Assembly (NCBI GenBank): GCA_022925895.1
Contig: JAKSYS010000580.1
Location: 1-40,821, forward strand
Reading direction: 5' to 3'
From: Fragilaria crotonensis
Lineage: Eukaryota; Bacillariophyta; Fragilariophyceae; Fragilariales; Fragilariaceae
DNA length: 40,821 bases
Shown: one piece after another, positions 19,955 through 29,689 of the stretch
How positions within the stretch are numbered: the stretch's first letter is position 1
Layout: every line of letters begins with the position of its first letter
Program-made: the position numbers and the translations under genes
Notes under the pieces: generated by a model
What the model saw: the letters and a program-made list of their open reading frames with translations, nothing else
Told to the model about the DNA's origin: nothing
Database searches by the model: none

Positions 19955-20290
19955 CTATTTAGTTATGTTTATGGCATCCACCACATACCAACAGCTGTTC
20001 ATTGTGTCAGTGTGACCAATACCATACGTGGTCATAATGTCATACAACGAGCCACCAGCAAACCAACGAATTGCGCAGGCAAGCCTGACATCTGGCGAGA
20101 TTGGTCCATTTGGGATAAATCTTGTGTTACCTTTCTTGCCAGATGCTGTAATGATGTAGGGACGGAGGACATTGGCAAGACGTTTGAAAGTATTAAACGT
20201 CATTCGATATGCCCTTCGGAAGTACCGTTGTCCAAGTTCGTTAAAGACGTCCTTGACCGACCTTCGGGTACGCTTTCTAAATGATAGACG
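19955..20290 (-). pseudogene. HARBI1-like (PIF/Harbinger) transposase fragment
   Basis: The frame is open from about 20320 to the TAG at 19955. The readable part includes a basic FRKRTRRS stretch, then FRRAYRMTFNTFKRLANVLRP, a helix-turn-helix-like region, and IRWFAGGSLYDIMTTYGIGHTD, the wording of the N-terminal DNA-binding half of PIF/Harbinger nucleases. The catalytic DDE domain that should follow is absent; the frame ends soon after VVDAINITK. There is no clear start codon at the 5' end. It is therefore a truncated, non-functional remnant inside the element bounded by the 50-bp repeats. Confidence 0.8.
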
Positions 20291-20683
20291 TCCGTGACAG
20301 ATCTCGATTTGTCCGCTGTCGTCGCCTTCTTCTTTCCCATCCCACGGCGACTAACTGCGGAACCAACTACAACAGCTGCGACATTTGCAACAAGGTTTAA
20401 CCGACGAGCGAATGCTCATGTTGGGCAAGTAACAATCCTTTCTTTCTAGTCATGATGGTTGTAATTTGTAATGCTGTAATGATACAATGACAAGACATAC
20501 ACACCATTACTACACAAGTAGCATGACGTATGGTTTTTCGGCGCGAAAAATTCGCGCGTATGCCACTTAAATTCGACGGGGTTTCTTGGGAGTTCAACAA
20601 AACTTGGGAGTTCGAAACGTCGGTGCAAGAATTTTTGCATGGACGTAGGTTCATTTTCACGAAAATCAAAACTGGTTATGTGT

Positions 20684-20733
20684 ACTTGGAAACTTGGAAA
20701 CTTCGATGTAAAAAACTTTGCATGGACAGGCCC
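20684..20733 (-). repeat. Right terminal inverted repeat, 50 bp
   Basis: Inverse of 19771-19820 with one mismatch, followed directly by the TTA duplication. Confidence 0.88.
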
Positions 20734-20736
20734 TTA
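20734..20736. repeat. TTA target site duplication, right
   Basis: Equals 19768-19770. Confidence 0.75.
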
Positions 20737-21201
20737 TGTACTCGGTACGGAGTACGGAGTACTGAGTTCAGAGGTCCCGGAAACGGGCAAGTGCAACAGT
20801 TTTCAACATACCATACTCATGCATATATGCATCTTACCAAGACCCGAGACTACACTCCGCGAAGGTGGCGAGGCATGCATACACCAGGCAGTGTTTGTCA
20901 ATTAACACCATCGTTGTTTGCAAAGTCCATAATACCAAACTTGGGTGTATTGTCACGAAGAGACCAATTCACAAGATGTTTTGGCAGACTAAAAACGCAA
21001 TGCTTGTGGTAAATTCGTAGCATCGTGATGACAGAGATGTCACGAAGATCGTTCGCGCAGGTGAGAAACCATTGACCGACGATGGTGGCATCCCAACCCA
21101 CGACACAGAGAAGATTAGACATACTATACACGGAGCACTGTAGTACCTCTCGAGCCCAGCCGGAAGGAAGAAGATCACCGTTTTGCATTTCATAGCAGCT
21201 T
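20737..21201. other. Spacer downstream of the Cys/His-rich gene
   Basis: A short GTAC-rich start (20737-20770) is followed by sequence that probably includes the 3' UTR of the minus-strand gene ending at 21202. No gene is supported. Confidence 0.4.
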
Positions 21202-22116
21202 TCAATCAAAAATGTCGTCAATGTCAGCTTCGCTCCAACCATTTAGGCTGCCGATCGTTTCGATTGACATCCCCTCGTCGTCGTCAGAAAGTTGTAGCTG
21301 AGATTGGCTGACCAAACTGTCCACTGGTGCCGAACTCGCGTGGCCAAGTACTGACTTCAACATTTGTTCGTTTTTCGGCCGATGCCATCTAGTTGCACTG
21401 TGATGATCCTCCTCCACCACGACATTATCGGGGAAGTTGACGATCAACGATTGCGAATCGAAGTCAGATCTGGACATGATTGACTCCATGCTTCCTGCCG
21501 CGTTGCTTTGTGTTTCGTACGGCAGCGCGCTGTGTACGCTTGTCCCCCCTGCCTCGCCAAGGTACTTAGTAGCGTTCGGTATCAGTCGTGTCTCATCTAC
21601 CTGTCTATTTTCGGATGTAGGTTTATTCTGAAGCATGGTTGCGTGACTCCGTCTCGACCTCAAAAGACCGTGACTGTGTCTCATCATGAAGTTACGCTTG
21701 GCAACAACCAGCTGGCAAACTTCACACCATCTGAATGCTCGTCCAGTTTCAGAACATTTAGGGTGCGTGCAAAAGAGCGTTAAGCCGTGAGGCGCATTTG
21801 CGGGGAGTTCTATGTAAGCGGCATCAGCAGTGTGCGAATCGCATACATTTCTCGCCTTGCATGGGAAGCGTCGGGGACTCTCTTCTGGAAGCGATGATCG
21901 CAAAGGGGAGTTGTACCTCACACCATCATCATTATCATACTCGATTGCGCCGGCGGTTAGCGTCGAATCATACACGTCGGATGTATCAAGTTGCATGTCG
22001 ACAGCGCCACCTAAATACTGGTGCATCTGTGAAGAGACGCATTGGTCGCTCTTGATCGACTCGTGATCCTCGGACTGGGGGGTTTCGTTCATGTCAACGG
22101 CGCAATGATGGATCAT
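21202..22116 (-). CDS. Cys/His-rich protein with acidic C-terminus, diatom-type family
   Basis: This is an uninterrupted frame of 304 aa; ATG 22116 is the first start, and ATG 22092 (residue 9, G at -3) is a plausible alternative. The N-terminal 80 residues are acidic and low-complexity. Residues about 84-150 form the conserved core: PCKARNVCDSH, then a spacer, FCTHPKCSETGRAFRWCEVCQLVVAKRNFMMRHSHG, giving Cys and His pairs suited to bind one or two zinc ions and ending in a basic RNFxxRHSHG segment. I recall this arrangement from uncharacterised diatom proteins. The remaining part is Ser-rich and ends in an acidic, amphipathic GWSEADIDDIFD tail that resembles an activation or interaction motif. 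A nuclear regulator is possible, but this is inference. Confidence 0.78.
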   Translation of the reverse strand: MIHHCAVDMNETPQSEDHESIKSDQCVSSQMHQYLGGAVDMQLDTSDVYDSTLTAGAIEYDNDDGVRYNSPLRSSLPEESPRRFPCKARNVCDSHTADAAYIELPANAPHGLTLFCTHPKCSETGRAFRWCEVCQLVVAKRNFMMRHSHGLLRSRRSHATMLQNKPTSENRQVDETRLIPNATKYLGEAGGTSVHSALPYETQSNAAGSMESIMSRSDFDSQSLIVNFPDNVVVEEDHHSATRWHRPKNEQMLKSVLGHASSAPVDSLVSQSQLQLSDDDEGMSIETIGSLNGWSEADIDDIFD

Positions 22117-23118
22117 GCCTTGCTGATGCTTGTGGTTGAACGCGATTTTGAAACTACCATCAAATTCGAGAAGTATTTGCCTAACAGCGGGGGCGGAATT
22201 TTATTGCTCGTGTATTGGTATGAGGAATGACACCTACTGGGCCTGAGTATCAGAAACACAAAAGAACAGCAACGGTGGCTTGTCCCCGTGTTTCTCACTC
22301 GTGACAGTTTTTGACTTTTCGAGGTTTACATAACCCCATCCGAAAACCACGTCAGAATGGACAGACGATTCGGAAAGAATGGAAACACTCATCCTCAATT
22401 AATCGACATACTCCGTTTTCCATATTGTCATTATTGTTGAACTTCCATAGTAGATACTACAGACTACAGACCTCCAGTACTGGTGTCCTCCTTCTTGATG
22501 CCACGCGAGATGTGAACTTGAGAATGGAACCATTCGAGAACATCGCTCCGCGCATGTTGTTGCTTTCGTGTGATTCAATGACAAAAACTTAATACGCGTA
22601 ACGCGTAACGATGTCCATGTCATTACCGATTGATTACTTGGACCTTCTGGGTCGTGATTTGAATTCAATTCAGGTTTCAAAAGCCCTCACATCCATGACT
22701 TCTGAGAAAACTTCAACAGCACCCAACAATTATCACCTTTCTGAGTAGTATTACATTTACTGTAGAAGCGACAAACATTCGTTCTCAAACTGGTACTCGG
22801 AGTCCATTTCATCCGGAAAATCTACGTAACCCATGCAGAGGAGACACATGAACATAAATGATATGTGTTTTCGTCAAAAGAACAGCTTGGTGGATTCTTG
22901 TATGTGTGTATGTCGTATATTCTACGGAGTACTCTAGTATTCCGTGCACAGTAGAGGTTACATGTGGCCGTCTACGGGCTCCGTTCGTGATTCTGGCCAT
23001 CGGCCACATGCCAGATATGCATACACACACGCGGCGTTTTTCTGGAGGAATGGATTGATGTTTCCATGTTCGGGTTTTTCGTACGCTCCGAGTAGTCGAT
23101 AAGTACCGGGGAACTTTT
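22117..23118. other. Spacer between divergent genes
   Basis: About 1 kb without a supported gene. It should hold promoters for the Cys/His-rich gene and the acetyltransferase gene. GTAC and GTATGTCGTATA-type words lie at about 22790-22960 and 23080-23105. The repeated ACGCGTA at 22594-22608 is a minor local repeat. Confidence 0.4.
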
Positions 23119-24134
23119 ATGCTCGAGGTTCTCGCAGTGATGACTGCTCGGCAAGCTCAGTCACCACTACCCGTTGCCACACGTAGAGGAATGTTGTCAT
23201 GCGTCTGCCTACTAGCGCAACTGCTCATAGGTCCTCAACCAATAAAAGCCGCACCGATTCGGTGGCAGCATGTCACGTCATCATCAGATCCCTCGCCTTC
23301 CAGTTGACGTCTACCTCCACCGACCGCAGAGATCACGCGTCGTCGCGGGCGACTTGCTGGTCAACAAAGGATGGTATCACTAATTCCTCCAATTCCATGA
23401 ATATACGGGGAGAATTGAATGATGTTGGGCCTCGACCTCGACGTGACGTGATGTCGGACGTTAGAATCGAGAGAGTCTGCACCAAGCAACGGGCACTTGA
23501 CGTTCACGTGTTCCGAGGCTGGAGCGTATCAGCAAAAGAACACATGACGGAACTACCAAATGCGGTAAGGCGATCATCTGCGGCCATGACCGAGGAGGAT
23601 GCAGTAAATCAATTGATGAGAGGATACGGAAGCGATGGACGATACATCAACACTGTTTCCAAGAATGATCCGGCGATCCAGTTTGTGACCGTTTATGAGC
23701 CAGAATCCTGCCTTGTGGAGGAATACCGAGATGAGTCGGGCTCGTGTTATGCACGACAGAATGGGGTTGTTGGTGCCGTGGATATTCAGCTAAGGAATGT
23801 CGACAGTTCTATGTCGATTGAAGAGATGAAGATTAAGCTCTCGACTATGGAGTGCAATCCCATCGGGGACTCGGTTCACTTGTTCGCTGAATCGTCACTA
23901 CCTCCTCATGTTTATCTCTCTAATCTCCGAGTCGATGACCAAATGCAGGGGTGCGGAATCGGTTCGGCACTGGTGGCGGCTGTGACATCCTTTGTCCGAA
24001 CGGAATCGCCGGCTTCCATGATATTGCTTACCGTTCAGAACGACAACCTTTCTGCAATACGAGCATATTTCAGGGAAGGCTACGCCTACCTCGAAAGGAA
24101 TGAGGTTTATGGAAAAATGTTCAAACTCGCTTGA
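23119..24134 (+). CDS. GNAT-family N-acetyltransferase, N-terminus unresolved
   Basis: The C-terminal 200 residues are a GNAT fold: motif A with VYLSNLRVDDQMQGCGIGSALVAAV (acetyl-CoA loop QGCGIG, nucleotides about 23940-23975) and motif B with LLTVQNDNLSAIRAYFREGYAYLERN. The substrate is unknown. Two N-termini compete. The acetyltransferase frame is open from ATG 23199 and gives 311 aa. A different frame from ATG 23119 (or 23140) reads as a targeting peptide, with RRG before a hydrophobic stretch LSCVCLLAQLLIG and an AAP end, and would need an intron or shift between about 23240 and 23400 to join the domain. I could not fix splice sites. If the second reading holds, the enzyme is probably plastid-targeted. 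It is convergent with the LRR gene. Confidence 0.75.
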
Positions 24135-24648
24135 ACATTCTTGCCGGCAATATGTCAGCAGCTTCGCGAGGGACTGAGCATAGAAATTCTCTTTGCACGT
24201 GTACGACGAATCACGATCGATTGTATGCGGTACTTTTGGGACGACTTTCGGCTTGAGATCGTTGTGTAAAAAGTAAGAAGGAGTCTTCGCAAACGTGGCC
24301 TTGTCGGAAGGATGACTCTGCCTCCGTTCGATGGATCCAAATTGCTTGGAGTTCGTGATCCATGGCAACATAAGGATCGAAATCGACGCAGGTGCTAGCA
24401 TTTTGTCGCCTGTCGCAGTTGAAATACCTTTGCCCCAAAACCAAACTCAAGTATGGAGAACGATATGCTGTCCAAGCGCTTATAACTATTAGATTGATCC
24501 TGCGATCGTCGCGCCAAAGAACCAACCAACTGATTCGAATGCTGCACTGAAGTTCTGGCATCTTTAATAAAAAGTTAAAGTTCCTCAAGACTAATCACGG
24601 AACAACTAATATGTATGTTAACGCAAGTCCCACCCTGGCGGTTGACGC
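24135..24648. other. Spacer between convergent genes
   Basis: This holds the 3' ends of the acetyltransferase gene and the LRR gene. The minus-strand frames across 23898-24588 have no domain and overlap the acetyltransferase, so no gene is called. Confidence 0.45.
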
Positions 24649-27045
24649 TCAGTAGCAAGTGGTGCAGCAATCACATCTGACCTCGGGATTGTCGCCCTTG
24701 CAATCCGCCTTGAATTCTGAGAGTCTCAAATCGACGAGGCCACAGACCTCCGTCGGAACAGTTCCCTGGAATTTGTTCCAAAAGAGACGAATTTTCTGAA
24801 GCTTGGTGAGGTCTTTAAGAGTCGCAGGGACAGATCCTTCGAGGAAGTTGTCTTGGAGGTAGAGATATTCCAACCTGTAGGCTCCTCCCAACTCTGTTGG
24901 GATTGTACCGACCAAACCATTTGTGTAAACACGAAGGTTGGACAGACTCTCAATATTTCCGAGCTCGGATGGGAGTGTTCCATTCAGCAAGTTCTTGTGC
25001 AAGTAGATCTGTTCAAGAACGTTGAGAGTGCCGAACTCCGTTGGAATTCCTCCAGTCAAGTGGTTGTTATCGAGGTACAATGAGACCAAGTTCGTCAACA
25101 GTCCCAACTCTGTTGGGATTGTCCCCTTGAGCTTGTTTCGATACAAGTGCAATTCGCCTGACAAAAAGTCATATGTGAGGTGGGGTGTTTCTGTGGAACA
25201 AATCATGGAAAACAAGATAAGTGCATACTTACTCAGACCAGATGCTTGCCCGAGCTCCGTTGGGATAGTTCCAGTAAGAGTATTGCGATCCAAATAGAGG
25301 ATCTCAAGAGCAGGGATTTCGCTCAAGGTGGCAGGAATCGCACCAACGAAACGATTGTGGCGAAGACGAAGATCAGCCAATTGCTTCAGGTTACCAATCT
25401 CTGCAGGAATAGATCCCTCAAGGTGATTCACGTCCAAGTACAACGCAGTCAAATTCTTGAGGTTTCCGATCTCTGGACTTAAAGTACCACTGAAGTAGTT
25501 GTTGTAGATGCTCAAAGATTCCAAATTAGTCATGCCACCCAGACCGGAAGGGAGATTTCCATTAAAGTAGTTTCCATCCACATACAAACGGTTAAGATCC
25601 GTCATTGCCGCAACCGAAGGAGGAAGGGTTCCGGTGAAGAAGTTATTAGCGAGCGACAGGTATCCTGTAGCCAAAAACAAAAGGCGTCAGTATCGACCTC
25701 ATCCTTCAGAGAACAACGCGACACGAATCAACTTACGCATCTGAGTCAGGGATCCGATCTCCGCTGGGACCTCCCCGAAGAAACCATTGCCGTTTAGAGA
25801 GAACCATCGAATATCTGGGTTCGCCATGAAGATCTCACGAGGCACTTTTCCGCGAACATTGTTCTCCGTCATGTTGAGCAAGATGAGTCCGTTGTTGTCG
25901 TCGTATCGAGTGTTGTAGATGGAGGTTCCTTCGCGATGATGACACTCTACGCCGTACCAACTGCAATAGCCTTGTCCTGAAAGCCACCCGCTCTCTCGAA
26001 CCCAGGTGGGCTGAGCAGCCAGTTCATCGCCCATGGTCGTCGTCTCACCTTCTGGAGGAGGCTGGATCGTTTCGTCTGCAACGTTGCTACCAGCATCGCG
26101 AGGTGGCACACTTTCGGTGATGTTGATGGTAGCAACCTGGAACATTTCATTGCCATGAGTGGAAAAGTAGAAGACGGCAAGCGAGTATCGTGGCAGGACG
26201 AAGGCGTCATCGGGGTCCAGTTGAGCGGGGTCTTCAGCGACGATCCAGTTCAGAGCCTTGTTCTGAGGCGAATTTTCCTTCTTGAGAACGTCCAACGGAG
26301 TGATTCCAGAGTTCGCAATGCGATTCGAGATCAAATCGTAGCGCTGGGAAGAGGACAACGAAGACCCACTGCCACTGCCGCTACTAGAGCCGCTCGGAAC
26401 AAAGATTGCGACTGGAATAACAACGAGCAGGATGATAGAGAGAGCCAGGCATAGACGACGACCACGGCCGTTTCCCATGGCCATAGCCCAGCGAGTGCGA
26501 ATCCATGTGAAGCACGACCCCATAGAAAGCGCGAACCTGAGCATGAGACGACGGAAGAAAATATAGATGGACGTGAGACGTGATGGGCGATACGTTTCAT
26601 CAGTAGATGCACCCATGTGTATGTTGGATGCTCTGGCGGTACGTTGTGATTCTGCGGCAGCAGCAGCAGCCTTATGCCCGCCGAAAATAGCGCCAATGGA
26701 ACCAAACAAGCCGCCAGTGGACGACGACGAGGTATCTGAGGCGTAGACATTACGACGGTCATCGACCTTTACATTGGTCACACTGGTCACTGGACGGGCA
26801 GCAGTCTCCTCTTCGTCTTCATCCCAGAGAAAGCGACGAGCTGTTTCCAAGCTACCTTGGGTCTGACTAGCTGCCTCACCGGCGCCACCAATACGTCTTC
26901 TGGTGGCTCCAGACTGCCCCCCTGGCACGCCGGGAGTCGTAGTCGACGACCGAGAAGATGCAGCTGCCTCCATGGCCTCCATTTGACGCTGGATGGCTTC
27001 ACGACGAGCCTCATGCGCTTTAGTCTTCTCAAAGGTGTTGAGCAT
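24649..27045 (-). CDS. Leucine-rich-repeat transmembrane (receptor-like) protein, three exons
   Basis: Exons 27045-25737, 25664-25233 and 25157-24649 join into 749 aa. Both introns (72 and 75 nt) have GTAAGT donors and pyrimidine-rich CAG acceptors, and both join LRR units smoothly. The N-terminal 195 residues are Ala/Ser-rich and probably cytosolic. One membrane span LCLALSIILLVVIPVAIFV lies near residues 198-216, without a signal peptide, suggesting a type II orientation. A Ser/Gly linker and an LRR cap with CSWYGVECH follow. About 14 plant-type LRRs (L-x-L-x-x-N-x-L-x-G-x-I/L-P) run from about residue 395 to 715, and a cap with Cys pairs (ADC, CDCCTTC) closes the protein. No kinase domain is present. 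Such proteins are numerous in diatoms; ligand unknown. The longer frame begins at a TTG (27054), so ATG 27045 is used. Confidence 0.92.
25158..25232 (-). other. Intron 2 of the LRR gene, 75 nt
   Basis: GTAAGT at 25232, TTTTTGTCAG ending at 25158. It has no stop in frame, so retention would insert 25 residues between two repeats. Confidence 0.88.
25665..25736 (-). other. Intron 1 of the LRR gene, 72 nt
   Basis: GTAAGT at 25736 and GGCTACAG ending at 25665. It contains an in-frame stop, so it must be removed. Splicing joins SLTQM to RYLSLANN. Confidence 0.92.
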
Positions 27046-28586
27046 GATGAACAAGCTTTATGCACACACCAGGTGCCGACTGATTGCAGCGAAATTGATA
27101 GTTCACTACGTACCAATATGAGGTGCAATTCATCCAAATGGTTTTGCTGCGCCTAATTCCAAACAAAGACCCTGGTTAATCCCGAGTGATGACTGCCTCG
27201 TTCCCTGTGACCTACTTGTGTGTCCTACTTGTATGCATACTACGTGTACGCATAGCACTAAATGAGAGTAGGGCACGGCTGCGACTGCGTACCAGGTACT
27301 TGTATCATACCCTCCGTCCTGCATTCTTTGTCCTACCTCCAGTATCCAGTACTAGTAGAATCATTTGTACACAGACTGTTCGCTGTATCGCGAAATCTTG
27401 GATTTCTTCAGGATTTCAGTATGCATACACGTAGAGTCGACTCCGAGCACTCCTTTCTATACAAATGATAGTACAACCAGTGCTACAGTACATGGTTGCA
27501 GGGCGTAATAATACACTCGCAGAACACCAGTACTCAGCATGCATACTATGTACAGAAGCACACATGGTGGAACTCAGTGAATGCTTCATTAGTGTATGTT
27601 GTCCTGTATGCATATGTCATATGATCGAATCGACCTAAACTTCACGAAGTCCCGTAATGACCGAGCTGTTTTTTGAATGCCTGAAGGGCGCGTGTACTCG
27701 AGTAATACGGCGACAAGCAATGTCCTAACCCTCGTTGTGTTGTTGTGCCATTTTTTCGGTTAATAAATCCTTCGATAACTTGGAATATTTTGATTAAGTT
27801 TTGGTCGCACTAACTATGTCCTTTGTCTGATCGTGAATACTTCGAACATTCACGATCTCGATATCGCGAGAGTGTACAGGTACTTGAGACCTCGAGGTCA
27901 CAGTATTTATATGAAGGCCCATCCGTAAGGTACAGTAGTGTATGTACATGTGGCCTACCCACTACCCACCACCCACCATCCCTCAGCACCCAGGAGCAAC
28001 TTCATGCGGCATTCGACAAGTGGAAAGCGGATGGCAAACGAAATCATCCGAAAAGAGGACATGGAGTTCTCACATTTATGACATACACACCGAGTCGTGG
28101 TATACCAGTAACGTACAAACTCCACTCGAATTGAATCTTAAGCGGGTACTGTAGTACTTGAATGTAAAACAATCTACAACAATCTGGTATGCATACAGTA
28201 GGCAGTGTACCTTGCATTTTGGCTCGTCGATCATCAACACTAACCCTAACAGAAAGCTAATAGTAACTGGGTATTGGGTATCGTCGTATCCGGCGGTGCG
28301 TGATGATGGGTATTGTGCTTGACCCCCTGACGTGTTTGCAAGCTCCACAATTCTATCATGCAGATCACACCACAAGAAAGAACAAACAAGCTAGGGAGCC
28401 ATCATGGCACTGATAGCGACACATACTTTGTTAAGGACTAAACGTTTTCTACATGAATTCCGATCCTAATTAGGTCGCTCATTCTTGCAGAAGAAATAAT
28501 GCCCACTGTGCCAAGAATTCGTCCAATAAGCCATCTTGTGTGGTGAAGGGGCAGCTGTATGCCGAAAGCTCCCGCGAACTTCAAAA
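27046..28586. other. GTAC- and GCATAC-rich spacer
   Basis: About 1.5 kb without a supported gene, upstream of the LRR gene and downstream of the Rieske-like gene. TATGCATAC-type words and GTAC words recur at 27235-27620 and 27880-28200. At 27957-27990 a run of CCCACTACCCACCACCCACC could form a G-quadruplex on the minus strand. Short frames here have no features. Confidence 0.45.
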
Positions 28587-29257
28587 CTACATCGAGCCTC
28601 TGCAAAAGACCCGCCCATCGTCATCCCTGGTGATCTTGAAAACTTTGGCGTCCTTGTACTCATCTCCTTTCGTTGCGGTCATTGCCAAATTCCCCACAAA
28701 CGCCGACAAACCAGTTCGCTTCAACGGCGGTCCGTGCTTCCCAGTTCTAAACCCGTACGTGGTGGAGCATGTAGGACAAGCCACCCTCGGAACGTCATCC
28801 CATGCTACCGAGTCTGTGATTAGGTCACCCTTGAACAAATCAAAGGCGCATCGGGGGCAATCTCCTTGCACGGCAAACAACTCTCCTCCGACGTTGGTAC
28901 AAGCTATTTGAACGCCGCCACCAAATTCCCATCCTTTGATCGTGCCTTTGGGTTTAGGGAGGTCGAATGTAAGAAACACTAGTTGCTTGCCAAGCACAAT
29001 AAATGCATGAACACGCTCGCGCTTTTCCAGGTAATAATGCGAAGGGATGATAACGTACCTTCGGCAGGAAGTGTAACGCCCGTAATCTCCTGGCCTCTGC
29101 CACCATTCAACGCTTTGACACCTTTGCTAGAGAACGTTTTCGTATCTTCGAGGTTTTGCTTGAGACCACCCTTGCCTCGCCGTGCTCCCATCATTACAAG
29201 AGTCAACGCTTGGCAGGACGCCAAAAAGGCCAAAAGAAGGAGATGACGTGATCGCAT
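28587..29257 (-). CDS. Rieske-fold protein with four cysteines, probably plastid-targeted, two exons
   Basis: Exon 1 is 29257-29059 and exon 2 is 28978-28587; the 80-nt intron (GTACGT...ACTAG) interrupts a Val codon. The product has 196 aa. The N-terminus is a signal peptide (MRSRHLLLLAFLASCQA) followed by a basic stretch, consistent with the bipartite plastid targeting of diatoms, though the usual ASAF site is not exact. Residues about 75-150 follow the Rieske layout: GGELFAVQGDCPRCAFDLFKGDL and VACPTCSTTYGFRTG. The two cluster-binding motifs, normally C-x-H and C-x2-H, read C-P-R-C (107-110) and C-P-T-C (134-137), so the ligand set is four cysteines; whether it holds 2Fe-2S, zinc or a rubredoxin-like iron is open. 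Chloroplast PSB33-type proteins are candidate relatives. A decayed copy lies at 33375-33958. Confidence 0.87.
28979..29058 (-). other. Intron of the Rieske-like gene, 80 nt
   Basis: GTACGT at 29058 and ACTAG ending at 28979. Joining G to TG restores Val and links VTLPAE to FLTFDLPKPKG. Confidence 0.88.
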
Positions 29258-29689
29258 TTTATAAATTTGTTCGACGACTGATTTGTGTCATGTCAGCGAT
29301 GTTTGCGTCTTCACATCACTCTTTCGTTTCACTGGGTGTACTAGCCGTAGGGGTTATGCCGGTACGGTATCATAAGCGGGAGTGTATACCACGAATTTGC
29401 AGTGCAGTACTCCAGTACATTCTACCGCTACTGTAGGTACTGCACTTGTACTCCAGTACAAGCATATGCACAGTAGCGGACTGCGCGTTTTCAAGAGGAC
29501 CGTAGTGGCTCAGCTACATGTACCAATTTCATGCATTATCAACGTATCCATACACTAATACTTCTTTTTCTGCCCGCAAATCGATCTCTTCGATGACCGT
29601 GATCGGTATTGGGAGGTCTTGTACTGTAGCTAGTTTGTAGGGGTAGTGGGTCTAGTGGCTACGTGCTACGTTGCAAAATATAGAACGGT
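29258..29689. other. Upstream region of the Rieske-like gene
   Basis: Presumed promoter of the minus-strand gene. GTAC and CCAGTAC words cluster at 29355-29465. No gene is supported. Confidence 0.4.

Larger units (their letters stand above)
19771..20733. mobile_element. Defective PIF/Harbinger DNA transposon, 963 bp
   Basis: Terminal inverted repeats of 50 bp (19771-19820 and 20684-20733) begin GGGCCTGTCCATGC and differ at a single position. They are flanked by the 3-bp duplication TTA. GGGCCTGT-type ends and TTA duplications are typical of PIF/Harbinger and Tourist elements. Inside, the minus strand carries the N-terminal part of a HARBI1-like transposase (about 20290-19955); the DDE catalytic half is missing, so the copy cannot move alone. 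The nearly identical ends suggest a fairly recent insertion or mobilisation by a related autonomous copy. Confidence 0.88.

Noticed and set aside
20898-21242. 114-codon minus-strand frame next to the Cys/His-rich gene
   Set aside because: It overlaps the 3' end of that gene in another frame and begins in its coding sequence; most likely 3' UTR.
23898-24401. 167-codon minus-strand frame
   Set aside because: It is antisense to the acetyltransferase motif A/B region and has no domain of its own.
26331-26762. 143-codon minus-strand frame
   Set aside because: It is a shadow of exon 1 of the LRR gene, whose frame has the membrane span and repeats.
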